DNA from: Autumnicola tepida
GTDB taxonomy: Bacteria > Bacteroidota > Bacteroidia > Flavobacteriales > Flavobacteriaceae
Reading direction: 5' to 3'
DNA length: 64,000 nt
NCBI RefSeq assembly: GCF_031846485.1
Contig: NZ_JAVRHQ010000001.1
Coordinates: 124,001-188,000 of the forward strand
Shown: positions 17,479-26,999 of the stretch, one piece after another
Layout: every line of letters begins with the position of its first letter
Numbering within the stretch: position 1 is the stretch's first letter
Position numbers and translations under genes: made by a program
The notes under the pieces: model-generated
What the model was told of the DNA's origin: nothing
The model's input: only the letters and a program-made list of their open reading frames with translations
The model's database searches: none

Positions 17479-18828
17479 ATGGGGCAATCAGTTCGAAATC
17501 AATCCACTATTGGGTATATCAGGGAAACGGCAACAAAGTTCCTCGACAGGGAAACAGCTGGGGGGATTTTTTTAATAATTGCTACTATAGTTGCCCTTCT
17601 TTTAGCTAATTCAAAGTGGGCAGGTGCCTATCATCATTTTCTTGGCGATGAATTGCTTTTTGAATTTTCCGAGCATCTTAGTTTTGGGCTAACAATTGAA
17701 GAATGGATCAATGATGGCCTAATGGCAATTTTCTTTTTGGTTGCCGGCCTTGAATTGAAGAGGGAGGTTATGGTGGGGGAATTATCTTCAATTAAAAAAG
17801 CCTCAGCCCCATTGTTGGCAGCTTTAGGTGGCATGGCAGTTCCGGCCCTCATTTTTATTAGCCTAAATTTAGGCACTGAAAATATAAAGGGTTGGGGCAT
17901 CCCTATGGCTACCGATATCGCATATTCACTAGGGATTATTGGCCTACTGGGAAAAAATGTCCCCAGGCAGTTAAAAACATTTTTAATAGCCCTCGCTATT
18001 GCTGACGATATAGGTGCCATATTGGTGATAGCATTGTTTTATAGCAACGAGTTGAGCTGGATATACCTTGGATCGGGCATGGGGGCATTTGGGTTATTAT
18101 TATTAATGAATTGGACTGGGATCAAAAATTTGATTTGGTATATTATTATTGGGATCATCTTATGGTATTGCTTCCTTAATTCGGGGATCCATCCAACTAT
18201 TGCGGGAGTACTTTTTGCCATTACCATTCCAATAGTGCCCAAATTAGACAGTAAAATATTAAAAGAAAGGACCGCCACAAACGTTACTAATCTTGAGAAA
18301 ACAGAGCTGGAAAAATTAAATCCTCTTCAGGATAAAAAACAACAAATAATTTTAAAAGCTATTAAAACAGATACTGAGAATTCAAGGCCTCCTTTGCTCA
18401 AACTGGAAAATTCCCTTGTTGATTTCAATGCTTTCTTTATCATTCCAATTTTTGCAGTCGCGAATGCGGGAGTAAAGCTCGATGTAAATTTAATTGAGGT
18501 TGTTTCCGGTTCTTTAGGGCTGGGGATCCTTTTGGGATTAGCTATTGGGAAAGTAACAGGGATTGGTATTTTTACATTGATCGGGCAAAAACTTGGAGTT
18601 TCCGAATTACATATTACACTAAACTGGAAACATATAATTGGAATTGGTATGATCGCGGGAATTGGCTTTACCATGTCCCTTTTTATTACCAATCTCGCAT
18701 TTAATGATCAGGAATTGATTAAAATTTCGAAAATAAGCATTTTGATAGCTTCATTACTTGCAGCTATTGGCGGTGCGGTAATTCTCTTATTAACTTCCAA
18801 TAAAGGAAGGAAAAATATAGTTAAGTGA
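17479..18828 (+). CDS. nhaA: Na+/H+ antiporter NhaA
   Basis: 449-residue inner-membrane antiporter with ~12 TM helices. The paired catalytic aspartates are in 'AIADDIGAI' (~residues 174-182) and the unwound-helix region in 'ATDIAYSLGI'. Slightly longer than E. coli NhaA (388) owing to a charged cytoplasmic loop (~265-300). Its stop codon is one base before the next start, giving tight coupling to the CDF-like gene. Confidence 0.95.
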   Translation: MGQSVRNQSTIGYIRETATKFLDRETAGGIFLIIATIVALLLANSKWAGAYHHFLGDELLFEFSEHLSFGLTIEEWINDGLMAIFFLVAGLELKREVMVGELSSIKKASAPLLAALGGMAVPALIFISLNLGTENIKGWGIPMATDIAYSLGIIGLLGKNVPRQLKTFLIALAIADDIGAILVIALFYSNELSWIYLGSGMGAFGLLLLMNWTGIKNLIWYIIIGIILWYCFLNSGIHPTIAGVLFAITIPIVPKLDSKILKERTATNVTNLEKTELEKLNPLQDKKQQIILKAIKTDTENSRPPLLKLENSLVDFNAFFIIPIFAVANAGVKLDVNLIEVVSGSLGLGILLGLAIGKVTGIGIFTLIGQKLGVSELHITLNWKHIIGIGMIAGIGFTMSLFITNLAFNDQELIKISKISILIASLLAAIGGAVILLLTSNKGRKNIVK

Positions 18829-18829
18829 T

Positions 18830-19630
18830 ATGGGAGAAATGAACAAAAGTACTTTTATAGTAAGTCAAATGGACTGTCCTTCAGAAGAACAGATGATCCG
18901 GATGAAATTGGAATCTTATGCTCAAGTGAAATATTTGGATTTTGATATACCCAATCGAAAACTTGAAGTATATCACCTTGAAGGGAATGAGGAAATCAAA
19001 GCCTCGATTTCAGAATTAAAATTAGGTGATAAATTTATGGGGACCGAAGAAGCCGAGCCTCCCGTAATAGAAGACCAATCCAAACAGAAAACAATCCTTT
19101 GGTGGGTCCTGGGGATAAATTTCGGCTTTTTCATTATCGAAATGACCACGGGGTGGATTTCTTCTTCTATGGGCCTAATTGCAGATTCTTTGGATATGCT
19201 GGCAGATTCGATAGTATATGCGCTAAGTTTATTTGCAGTAGGTGGTGCCATTTCCAGAAAAAAGAAGGTGGCAAAATTCAGCGGCTACTTTCAAATTGCA
19301 TTGGCAACACTTGGTTTTGCAGAGGTATTAAGAAGGTTTTTTACAAGTAGTGAAACACCAATGTTCGAATGGATGATCATAGTTTCCATTTTAGCCTTAC
19401 TGGGGAACCTTATTTCGCTCTGGTTGATAAATAAGGCCAAAAGTAAGGAGGCGCATATGCAGGCCAGTGCTATTTTTACGTCCAATGATATCATCGTAAA
19501 CGGCGGGGTGATACTGGCCGGGGTGCTGGTCTATTTTCTGGATAGCAAATGGCCCGATTTGGTAATTGGCGGCATCGTTTTCACGTTTGTAATGCGGGGC
19601 GCCATAAGAATTTTAAAATTATCTAAATAA
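18830..19630 (+). CDS. CDF-like cation transporter with N-terminal HMA-like domain
   Basis: 266 residues. An N-terminal ~75-residue domain with 'VSQMDCPSEEQ' resembles a metal-binding HMA fold. Six TM helices follow, containing the cation site of the cation diffusion facilitator family in TM2 ('ADSLDMLADS') and TM5 ('FTSNDIIVN'). The usual C-terminal cytoplasmic CDF domain is absent. Likely exports divalent metal ions in exchange for protons. Start is ATG 18830; ATG 18839 is also possible. Confidence 0.85.
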   Translation: MGEMNKSTFIVSQMDCPSEEQMIRMKLESYAQVKYLDFDIPNRKLEVYHLEGNEEIKASISELKLGDKFMGTEEAEPPVIEDQSKQKTILWWVLGINFGFFIIEMTTGWISSSMGLIADSLDMLADSIVYALSLFAVGGAISRKKKVAKFSGYFQIALATLGFAEVLRRFFTSSETPMFEWMIIVSILALLGNLISLWLINKAKSKEAHMQASAIFTSNDIIVNGGVILAGVLVYFLDSKWPDLVIGGIVFTFVMRGAIRILKLSK

Positions 19631-19675
19631 TGCAAATATATGTTGCACAAGACGTTGGGCAAGAATAAGGAAATT

Positions 19676-20356
19676 ATGAATAAAAGTAGTGTAGCATTAT
19701 TAATTTTACTGTTGTTGGTAATAGACCAGGCCATAAAGATTTATGTGAAGACCCATTTTTATTATGGCGAGGAATATTTTGTGTTTGGCCTGGATTGGTT
19801 TCGCTTACATTTTTTGGAGAATGCCGGCATGGCCTGGGGCTTTAAATTTGGCGAAGGTTATCTGGCCAAATTTGTTTTAATACTATTTCGCTTCGTAGCC
19901 GTTATTTGGGGGACCTTTTATATCAAAAAGATGATACGTGAAGGATATGCAAAAGTCTTTATAATCTGTGCCGCATTTATATACGCAGGTGCATTGGGCA
20001 ATTTGATTGACGGTGCATTTTACGGACTGATTTTTGAAAAAAGTGATCCCGCACTTCGCAATATTGCAGAAATATTCTCCTCAGGCGGTGGTTATGCCGG
20101 ATTTTTAAATGGCAATGTGGTGGATATGTGGTACTTCCCTATTATTGATACAAGGCTTCCGGAATGGCTGCCATTATGGGGAGGTAATGAATTTACTTTT
20201 TTCGACCCTGTATTCAATACCGCAGATGTTTGGATTAGCACGGGAGTGATTTTACTCCTGATCTTTCAAAGCCAACAAAAAAAAGACCAGAAAATATCGG
20301 ATAAGAAAAAGTTGAAATATACTGAAAGTAACAGGACAATTATAAAAATCGATTAG
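19676..20356 (+). CDS. lspA: Lipoprotein signal peptidase (signal peptidase II)
   Basis: 226 residues from ATG 19676, preceded by AAGGAA; a longer frame from 19640 would add residues before the first TM helix. Integral-membrane aspartyl peptidase: the two catalytic Asp are in 'GNVVDMW' and 'NTADVWI'. Longer than E. coli LspA (164), as in other Bacteroidota. Extra lspA copies are often carried on metal-resistance islands, here perhaps to process the pump adaptor and other lipoproteins. Confidence 0.9.
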   Translation: MNKSSVALLILLLLVIDQAIKIYVKTHFYYGEEYFVFGLDWFRLHFLENAGMAWGFKFGEGYLAKFVLILFRFVAVIWGTFYIKKMIREGYAKVFIICAAFIYAGALGNLIDGAFYGLIFEKSDPALRNIAEIFSSGGGYAGFLNGNVVDMWYFPIIDTRLPEWLPLWGGNEFTFFDPVFNTADVWISTGVILLLIFQSQQKKDQKISDKKKLKYTESNRTIIKID

Positions 20357-20358
20357 TT

Positions 20359-21357
20359 ATGAACGCTTGGCTTTGGGTAGTAGTATTGGGATTGGCAGCT
20401 TGGGCTGCCCATTGGGGTGCTGATCAACTCCTTACCCCTTTAAAGATGCTGCGCAAACAATGGGGGCTTACTGCTTCTGCAGGGGCAGCTTTCCTGGCTA
20501 TTGTAACAGCGAGCCCTGAAGTGGCGATAAATATTACGAGCGCCGCCCGTGGGGTATCTGATATCGGGTTGGGGAATTTGCTTGGTTCCAATATCATTTC
20601 CATTCCGCTCATGGTAACCATTGCATACTTTGCTTCCAGAAGAAAGTTTAAAAACAATAAGGAGCATCAAAAACATTTGGATGCCAACCTGCTGGCCCTG
20701 AACAAACGTTCCGTCTCGGTATTATCTATCCCCTATCTGGTAATTATCGGGTTGGTGGCTATATTAACGCTTCCCAAAGCCTGGCGTGGATTACAACCCA
20801 TTGATGGGTGGATCATGCTGGCTGCCTATGCGGCTTTTTTAACGCATGCCATTATAAAAGGCAGGGAAAAGGGTCAGAAGGTAGAATGGGATAAAAAGAA
20901 AATATGGCTTTCGGTTGCAGGGGCCCTGGCCATAGCCGTGGGGGCTTTTTTTATTGTAAAAGCTACCGAAAATATTGTTTCGGCACTGAATATTTCCGAA
21001 ATTGTTGGAGGGTTGTTTATCACCGGAATTATGACTACCGCCCCTGAAATATTCAAAACATGGAGTGTGGTAAAGGGAGGTGAAGTGACTGCAGGTACCA
21101 CCAGTGTGATTGCAGATAATGCCGTTACCATGACAGTGGCATTTTTCCCCCTGGCACTGGTAACGACCCCAATCGAAGATTTCCAGTTGTTTTGGGTCAA
21201 CCTGGCTTTTGTAGGACTGATGCCGCTTTTATATTCAGTATTTGTCCATCAAAGCAAGGAACTTCACGGGTTCAGCAGATGGCAGATATTCGTTTTCGAT
21301 GCAGCGTATATTGTATATCTTTTAACTATGGTGTTTTTTGTTCTAAAACTATTTTAA
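20359..21357 (+). CDS. Na+/Ca2+ exchanger-family (CaCA) antiporter
   Basis: 332 residues, ~10 TM helices with two inverted alpha repeats: 'TASPEVAINITSA' (~residues 48-60) and 'TTAPEIFKTW' (~231-240), each with the ion-binding Glu. Likely a Ca2+/cation:H+ or Na+ antiporter of the inner membrane. It begins two bases after lspA ends, so cotranscription is near certain. Confidence 0.88.
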   Translation: MNAWLWVVVLGLAAWAAHWGADQLLTPLKMLRKQWGLTASAGAAFLAIVTASPEVAINITSAARGVSDIGLGNLLGSNIISIPLMVTIAYFASRRKFKNNKEHQKHLDANLLALNKRSVSVLSIPYLVIIGLVAILTLPKAWRGLQPIDGWIMLAAYAAFLTHAIIKGREKGQKVEWDKKKIWLSVAGALAIAVGAFFIVKATENIVSALNISEIVGGLFITGIMTTAPEIFKTWSVVKGGEVTAGTTSVIADNAVTMTVAFFPLALVTTPIEDFQLFWVNLAFVGLMPLLYSVFVHQSKELHGFSRWQIFVFDAAYIVYLLTMVFFVLKLF

Positions 21358-21360
21358 AAA

Positions 21361-21546
21361 ATGAAGGAGGATTTATTTAAGGATTACCAGGAGAGGCTTA
21401 ATGTGCTGGATGAAAATATTAGAGCAGTAGCATTAAAATATGCAAGGGATTTCTATTTGAACAAAAATTGTTCAAAAGAAGAGGCTATTGAGCGTGGCAT
21501 CGTAAAGGCAGAGATGGAAAAAAGGAATTTAGATAGAAATGGATAA
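21361..21546 (+). CDS. Small helical protein, paralog of the 58-aa protein at 22891
   Basis: 61-residue charged, helical protein with ATG three bases after the exchanger stop. Its core (ALKYAR ... K-C-KEEAIERGIVKAE) aligns with the unannotated 58-residue product at 22891 (ALEIAK ... K-Y-KGNAIKEGIMKAE). The two genes bracket the APC permease. No known domain recognised. Confidence 0.7.
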   Translation: MKEDLFKDYQERLNVLDENIRAVALKYARDFYLNKNCSKEEAIERGIVKAEMEKRNLDRNG

Positions 21547-21564
21547 TATATTACTAATAGTATT

Positions 21565-22881
21565 ATGGCAGAATTAAAAAAATCTCTGGGTACTCTTCGC
21601 CTTACTTTTTATGGTGTAGGTACCATTGTTGGTGCTGGAATATATACTGTAATTGGTGCAGCCGCTGGACAGGCGGGAACAGACCTTTGGTTGAGTTTTA
21701 TTTTTGCCGCCATTGCGGCCAGTGTCTCGGCAATGTCGTATGCAGAGCTGTCCTCTACCTATCCTAATGCCGGTGCAGAATTCATTTTTGTACGGAAAGC
21801 TTTTCCAAAAATCGACATTCCATCTTTTCTAACAGGTTGGACGATTGCATTTCACAGTTCGGCCACCATCGCCGCGGTGCTACTTGCTTTTTCAGGGTAT
21901 TTCAATACGTTTTTTAACATCCCTTCCTTACTGGTTAGCTATGCTGTGCTACTGATTCTTGCATTTATAAGCATTACGGGCATCAAAAAATCATCTACCG
22001 CCAATATCATTATGGTCAGTATTCAGCTATTGGGATTGTTTATTCTTATTGCGGTCGGACTTTTGGAAACAGGACCACCAAAATCAGAATTTTTTAAAGT
22101 GGAGTCCTTTTCCGGCACCCTGGCAGCGACTGCTACCTTATTTTTTGTTTATACCGGCTTTGAGCATATGGCAGCATTGGGTTCCGAGGTAAAAAATCCG
22201 GGCAAGACGATTCCGAGGGCATTTTTATTGACAATGGTGTTTACCACAATTATATACCTACTAATATCTTTTACGGTACTCAATATAAGTGACCCCGCAG
22301 AAATAGCAAAGGTAAATTCCCCATTGTCGCTGGCCGCTTCAAATTTAAATTCCTGGTTGCCCGTAGCCCTGGCAGTTGCGGCACTTTTTGCTACGGCTAA
22401 TGCGGCTTTTAGTGGCATTATTTCCATTAGCAGGTTGCTTTTCGGTATGGCAAGCGTGGGCGAGCTTCCAAAATTTATGACCAAGACCAATGCACAGAAA
22501 GTACCCTGGGTAACTACACTGGTGGTTATGGCTGCGGTAGCGGCATTTTTGTTATTGGGAGATATTAAAATTGTCGCAGGAATGTCCTCTTTAGGGGCGT
22601 TACTCGTTTTTGTAGCTGTGAATATTGCACTCATCGTTTTGCGTTATAAAGCACCTGACAAAGAAAGACCTTTTAAAGTTCCCCTTTCCATAGGGAAAGT
22701 ACCTATCCTACCCATTTTGGCCATAATTATTAGCCTGTCTCTGGTAGTTCAGTTTAACTGGCAGGTGTATGTTGCTTTTGTGGGAGCAATTATAGTGGGC
22801 ATCGTGCTGGATTATTTTTTGGACAAAAAGTCAAAGAATGAGATGGATCCCGAAAAAGAAAAAGAACTGTTCAACCATTAA
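21565..22881 (+). CDS. APC-superfamily amino acid permease
   Basis: 438 residues, 12 TM helices. The TM1 motif 'GVGTIVGAGIYTVIG' is the substrate-binding unwound helix of the APC family; TM6 region 'FFVYTGFEHMAALGSEVKNP' also fits. Substrate unknown. Sits between two paralogous small genes, in the same operon-like run. Confidence 0.9.
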   Translation: MAELKKSLGTLRLTFYGVGTIVGAGIYTVIGAAAGQAGTDLWLSFIFAAIAASVSAMSYAELSSTYPNAGAEFIFVRKAFPKIDIPSFLTGWTIAFHSSATIAAVLLAFSGYFNTFFNIPSLLVSYAVLLILAFISITGIKKSSTANIIMVSIQLLGLFILIAVGLLETGPPKSEFFKVESFSGTLAATATLFFVYTGFEHMAALGSEVKNPGKTIPRAFLLTMVFTTIIYLLISFTVLNISDPAEIAKVNSPLSLAASNLNSWLPVALAVAALFATANAAFSGIISISRLLFGMASVGELPKFMTKTNAQKVPWVTTLVVMAAVAAFLLLGDIKIVAGMSSLGALLVFVAVNIALIVLRYKAPDKERPFKVPLSIGKVPILPILAIIISLSLVVQFNWQVYVAFVGAIIVGIVLDYFLDKKSKNEMDPEKEKELFNH

Positions 22882-22890
22882 AATGAAGCT

Positions 22891-23067
22891 ATGGAATGGA
22901 CCTTTGAAGAATTTAAAACCAGTTTGGATGGCCTCCATCCTGCAGTGAAGCAAAAAGCCCTGGAAATTGCTAAAAGTCTGGTTATAGAAAAGAATTATAC
23001 TAAGGGAAATGCCATAAAAGAAGGAATTATGAAAGCTGAAGAATGGTTTTACGATTTAGGCGGTTAA
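22891..23067 (+). CDS. Small helical protein, paralog of the 61-aa protein at 21361
   Basis: 58-residue frame, ATG 22891 to TAA 23067, starting nine bases after the permease stop. The helical pattern and the -K-N-AI-EGIMKAE- ending match the 61-residue product at 21361. It fills an otherwise empty gap in a densely packed operon, which supports it being real. Unknown function. Confidence 0.7.
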   Translation: MEWTFEEFKTSLDGLHPAVKQKALEIAKSLVIEKNYTKGNAIKEGIMKAEEWFYDLGG

Positions 23068-23085
23068 TAATTAATAAAAATAGAT

Positions 23086-23442
23086 ATGTTACAAATTATA
23101 GAGATTTCAGGAGATAATATTATTGCAACCAGAGCATCGGGAGATTTATCCGAAATGGATATTGAGAAGGTACATCCCATTATTCATGCTATTTTGGACA
23201 AAGGATTAAACGTACGCTGGTATTTTGAAATGGAGAATTTTACCGGCTGGGATTTTCCAGGCCTGTGGGAAGATCTAAAAATGGATACTGCCCACGCAAA
23301 AGATTATGAAAAAATCGCCATGGTAGGTGATAAAAAATGGCAGGACTGGATTACAAAGTTCATGAAACCTTTTACCAATGCTGAAGTAAAATATTTTGAC
23401 TTAGAGGAAAAGGAGATTGCCAAAAAGTGGATTAAACAATAA
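23086..23442 (+). CDS. SpoIIAA/STAS-like protein
   Basis: 118-residue paralog of the product at 9788: 'VRWYFEMENFTGWDFPGLW', 'KIAMVGDKKWQDW' and 'PFTNAEVKYFDLEE' all have counterparts there. Typical length for the SpoIIAA-like family. Function unknown; repeated presence in this metal/ion island suggests a regulatory role there. Confidence 0.8.
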   Translation: MLQIIEISGDNIIATRASGDLSEMDIEKVHPIIHAILDKGLNVRWYFEMENFTGWDFPGLWEDLKMDTAHAKDYEKIAMVGDKKWQDWITKFMKPFTNAEVKYFDLEEKEIAKKWIKQ

Positions 23443-23499
23443 AGCTTTTATTTAAACAATTAATTGAAAAACTGAATGTATAATTAAAATTAAAAAACC

Positions 23500-24321
23500 A
23501 TGAAAATAATAGTTCCGATTGATTTTAGTCAAAGTTCCAAAATTGGAGTTGAGTATGCCATAAAGGTGGCCGAATCTTTAAATTCAGAAATTATCTTTGT
23601 TCATGCCTATTCTGAAGGTTATCAATATGCCGGATACGGGGCTATAGTTTATCCGGTTCCCGACAACTTTAGTTCTTATCAGAAATTGTACAAAGAAAAA
23701 ATGCTGGAATTTCTCGAAAATTTTCCACGTCTGGCGACAATAAAATATAAGAGTATGGTAGCCCCAGGAAGACCTTCAGATATAATTTATCAATTAGCAA
23801 CAGAAGAAAAAGCAGGTTTGATAATTATGGGGACAGAAGGTGCAGGTGAGGTAGAAGGTTACCTTGCAGGAACTACCAGTGAAAAAGTGAGCAAGGATGT
23901 ACCCTGCCCTGTGCTGGTTGTACCTGAAGATTTAGAAACTTTTGGTTTAAAAAGAATTTGTCTGGCGCTGGATTCAGATAATCTGAAACCTGATAGGGAA
24001 CTAAAGGTTCTGGCTGATCTATTAAAGGCATTTAACGCGCGCCTTTTTATATTTCATTTTGCTAAAAGTAAAGATGAAGTTATTAAAGAACAGGAGATAA
24101 AAAACTATTATGAGGAGTTTTTTAATCTACAGAATATTTCTGTTCACCTTTTTTCCGAAGGGAAAACTGAAGATAAAATAACCGGTTTTTTGAAAGATAA
24201 TGCCATAGATATTTTGGCGCTACTTTACAGGAAACATGCCTTTATAGAAAAACTAACTGAACTGGGGCTGAGACGGAAAATGATTTTCAAATCAGAAGTT
24301 CCTGTACTTATTTTAAAATGA
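23500..24321 (+). CDS. Universal stress protein, two tandem UspA domains
   Basis: 273 residues. Domain 1 (1-~145) has the ATP-binding pattern: 'VPIDFSQSS' start and G-x2-G-x9-G(T/S) in 'GTEGAGEVEGYLAGTTS'. Domain 2 (~150-273) keeps the fold but lacks the glycine motif, so it probably does not bind ATP. Cytoplasmic stress-response protein. Last sizeable gene of the + strand ion island. Confidence 0.92.
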   Translation: MKIIVPIDFSQSSKIGVEYAIKVAESLNSEIIFVHAYSEGYQYAGYGAIVYPVPDNFSSYQKLYKEKMLEFLENFPRLATIKYKSMVAPGRPSDIIYQLATEEKAGLIIMGTEGAGEVEGYLAGTTSEKVSKDVPCPVLVVPEDLETFGLKRICLALDSDNLKPDRELKVLADLLKAFNARLFIFHFAKSKDEVIKEQEIKNYYEEFFNLQNISVHLFSEGKTEDKITGFLKDNAIDILALLYRKHAFIEKLTELGLRRKMIFKSEVPVLILK

Positions 24322-24576
24322 TAGTAGGATTGAAAACAAATCTGCATTTTTAAGTTTATGAAGTCACTATTTTTTAGAAATTAACTGAATTCCTGAGCTT
24401 CATACCTTCAGTAAGACCACAGAATTATTTGTGAAATATTCCTATGGTATCCTAGGTGCCCTAAATTAAGGCAATTGTAAGACTACAGTACAATGAATTT
24501 TTATCTAATTAGAGGGAATAAACCCTTTTTAAAGCGATAAGTTTGCAATTTACCCAAAAGAAAGTGTAGAAGAAAA

Positions 24577-24744
24577 ATGTCAAAATATAGGAGAAATAGA
24601 AGAAAGAAGAAGGGTCAAAAATCTTCCCGGAATAAAATAACTAAAAAAGAAAAGCTTTTTGGAATTTTTTCATTAATCCTTTTGGTCATTGCATCATTTT
24701 TATTGTATTTTTTTGTCTTAAAAGACTTTATTCATAAGCCCTGA
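24577..24744 (+). CDS. Small basic single-pass membrane protein (55 aa)
   Basis: ATG 24577 to TGA 24744. The first 26 residues are very basic (RRNRRKKK ...), then one TM helix (FSLILLVIASFLLYFFVL) and a short tail. The positive-inside layout predicts an N-in, C-out inner-membrane peptide. No family recognised; the clear topology and lack of competing frames support it as a gene. Confidence 0.5.
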   Translation: MSKYRRNRRKKKGQKSSRNKITKKEKLFGIFSLILLVIASFLLYFFVLKDFIHKP

Positions 24745-24881
24745 TTATTTAAAAATGTTTACCTACCAACTTTTTCTTAATCTAATGATTCTATGGAATT
24801 CATTATTTTTCTTTTTAAAAGTTGAAGTTTTAAGAGGCGTAGAAAATTGACCTTTTGTAAACAAAATACTTCAATTAAAAA

Positions 24882-24908
24882 CCGATTCCCTGTAATATAA
24901 GGAATCGG
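24882..24908. terminator. Hairpin, probable terminator
   Basis: CCGATTCC (24882-24889) pairs perfectly with GGAATCGG (24901-24908) across 11 bases. No strong T run on the + side; on the - side the stem is followed by a T-rich stretch. The direction is uncertain. Confidence 0.4.
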
Positions 24909-25120
24909 GAGTTCTCTGGTATTTCAATTCAAGTACTTCTAAAGGAGGGGCGACCAGAATTATACTCATATTATTGAGAACCTTCATAATACTCCTAATA
25001 GGTAGGCTGTCTCATAGGAGTAAATACAAAGCTTCCAAGTTAGAAACTTTAAACGTACAAACGAGGTTTTCGCCGTTGGTAAATCTTTTAAGAAGCTTAA
25101 TACTATATATTCCTACAACT
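24909..25120. other. Intergenic stretch, possible IS remnant
   Basis: No gene. 'GGCTGTCTCATAGG' (from ~25006) resembles an insertion-sequence terminal repeat but no partner repeat or transposase fragment can be identified. It separates the ion island from the IS256 element. Confidence 0.25.
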
Positions 25121-25150
25121 GGGACTATCTCAAAAACTGTGTAAGTAGAA

Positions 25151-25183
25151 AATATCGGGGTTTGCAAACCCCGATATTTTTTT
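25151..25183 (+). terminator. Terminator inside the IS256 left end
   Basis: A perfect 28-base palindrome (25151-25178, each arm AATATCGGGGTTTG or its complement) is followed by T to 25183. Such a hairpin just inside an IS end shields the transposase gene from outside transcription. Confidence 0.75.
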
Positions 25184-25224
25184 AATCTTGCCTGTAATTT
25201 CAGGCCTCTAATATTTACACAGTA

Positions 25225-26421
25225 ATGAAAAAAGAAGATTTATTTGACGATGATTTTTTAAAGCAGTTCAAATCAGGTGAAGAACTCAGTAGTTTTCTAA
25301 AACAGCTGCAAAAGCGTGGGCTGGAAAAGATGCTGGAAGGTGAACTCGATGGGCACCTGGATTACGGGAAAAACCAGCGTTCCATAGATACCAATACCCG
25401 CAATGGTTATTCCCGGAAGAAGGTTCGCAGTTCCTTTGGCCAGGACACTATAAAAGTTCCAAGGGACAGGGACGGATCCTTTAATCCCATGATTGTTCCC
25501 AAGCGGCAGAATATGGTTGATGGTATTGAGAATGTTATTGTATCGCTCTATGCCAAAGGAATGAGCAATAGCGATATTGAAGAACAGATCTCTGAGGTTT
25601 ATGGTTTTGATGTTTCTACTTCCACCATATCCCGAATTACTGATCGAATTAGTAATGATATTGTTGCCTGGCAGAATCGTCCTTTAGAGTCTGTTTATCT
25701 TATTGTCTGGATGGATGGGATCGTGTTTAAGGTACGGGAGAATTCCAAGGTAGTAAACAAGACGATCTATATCGCAGTAGGCCTTAGGAGGGACGGTAAG
25801 AAAGAAGTTCTTGGCCTCTGGCTTGGAAAGAATGAATCTGCAGCCTTCTGGATGAGTGTACTCACGGATATGAAAGCCCGTGGGGTGGAGGATATTCTTA
25901 TCACCGCCACAGATAATCTAAACGGATTTACCGATACCATCAGAAACGTATTCCCGCAGTCCAGAACTCAAATATGTGTAGTTCACCAGATCAGGAATGC
26001 CTGCAGGTATGTGGTCTGGAAAGACAAAAAAGCCTTTACAAAAGATATGAAGCTCATCTATGATGCTCCGACCAAACAGGCCGCAGAAGCTGCCCTGGAG
26101 GATTTTGCAGAAAAGTGGAATGACAAGTATTCCTATGCTATTAAAAGCTGGAGAGACAACTGGGAGGACCTTACAGTTTTCTATGAGTTTCCACTGGAGA
26201 TTAGGCGTATTATTTATACAACCAACCTTATTGAGAATTTAAACGGTAAGATCAGGAAGTACACCAAGAATAAATTATCCTTCCCTACCGATGATGCTGT
26301 TATGAAATCTGTATATTTGGCTTTAAGGGAAGCCACAAAAAAGTGGACTATGCCGGTTAGAAATTGGGGAATTATCCTCAATCAGTTCTTAACCATATAT
26401 GAAGAAAGGGTTCGACTTTAA
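25225..26421 (+). CDS. IS256-family transposase
   Basis: 398-residue DDE (mutator-type) transposase. N-terminal 'LEKMLEGELDGHLDY' and 'RNGYSRKKVRS' are family-typical. Catalytic acids: Asp in 'IVWMDGIVFKV', Asp in 'ATDNLNGF', and Glu in 'YTTNLIENLNGKIRK'. The frame is complete, with no frameshift, so the enzyme may be active. Confidence 0.96.
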   Translation: MKKEDLFDDDFLKQFKSGEELSSFLKQLQKRGLEKMLEGELDGHLDYGKNQRSIDTNTRNGYSRKKVRSSFGQDTIKVPRDRDGSFNPMIVPKRQNMVDGIENVIVSLYAKGMSNSDIEEQISEVYGFDVSTSTISRITDRISNDIVAWQNRPLESVYLIVWMDGIVFKVRENSKVVNKTIYIAVGLRRDGKKEVLGLWLGKNESAAFWMSVLTDMKARGVEDILITATDNLNGFTDTIRNVFPQSRTQICVVHQIRNACRYVVWKDKKAFTKDMKLIYDAPTKQAAEAALEDFAEKWNDKYSYAIKSWRDNWEDLTVFYEFPLEIRRIIYTTNLIENLNGKIRKYTKNKLSFPTDDAVMKSVYLALREATKKWTMPVRNWGIILNQFLTIYEERVRL

Positions 26422-26475
26422 GTAATAAAGCCAAACCCCTTTATTTAAAACTTACACACTTTACGGGATAGTGTC

Positions 26476-26999
26476 TTAATTTTCTGGTTGTAAATCAGTC
26501 AGCACATTACCGCTTCATTCTGCAAAATGCTCCATGTCGGGTAAAAAGATTCCTTTAGGATATCTTGAGCATCCTTTTCATTTTTCTCTTGATGTATTCG
26601 ATATATAGTAATTTGTGCTTATCCTATAGTCTTATTCTATAAACTAAATAATAAAGGACGCCCGCTAAATCGGAATTCCATTTATCCATTTACTTCGCTT
26701 CCGGTTGTTTTTTAATTTCAGCATTTCCATTTCCTTCCCGGCCGTTGCTGTTCCTACCTTTTTTGTAATGCAAAATACCAATATTTAGAAGTTAGTCCAG
26801 ACTGCATAAGCCAGTCGTATACTCCTTTTTATAAGTCTTCCCTAATTCTAACTCTTGAAAATGTATCAGCATCAAAAAAGGTAACAGCACACGGCCTTTA
26901 GATTTGTCATATAGTATTTATCTATAATGGTGATTGTGTTGAAAAGAGGGGGTCTGGGGGAGACTCATAACTTTCAATTTTGTTAATAAATACAAGTTT
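26476..26999. other. Gene-free stretch between the two IS elements
   Basis: No convincing gene. The minus strand around 26690-26780 holds short frames of tail-like coding character. CCGGAAGCGAAGTAAA at ~26690 (minus) recurs on + at ~28840, and GCATCAAAAAAGGTAA at ~26868 recurs with one extra A at ~28553. These suggest rearranged remnants of a sequence that also lies beyond the IS110 gene. Confidence 0.4.

Larger units (their letters stand above)
25121..26475 (+). mobile_element. IS256-family insertion sequence
   Basis: Inverted ends of about 25 bases: the left begins GGGACTATCTC and reaches GTGTAAG (25121-25145); the right is 26451-26475 with matching CTTACAC and GATAGT. They share ACTATC, AAA and TGTGTAAG in register. 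One transposase gene fills the element. No matching 8-9 base target duplication is visible at the flanks, so the copy may be old or rearranged. Confidence 0.8.

Noticed and set aside
25113..26484. Target-site duplication around IS256
   Set aside because: The eight bases before the left end (CTACAACT) and after the right end (TTAATTTT) do not match.
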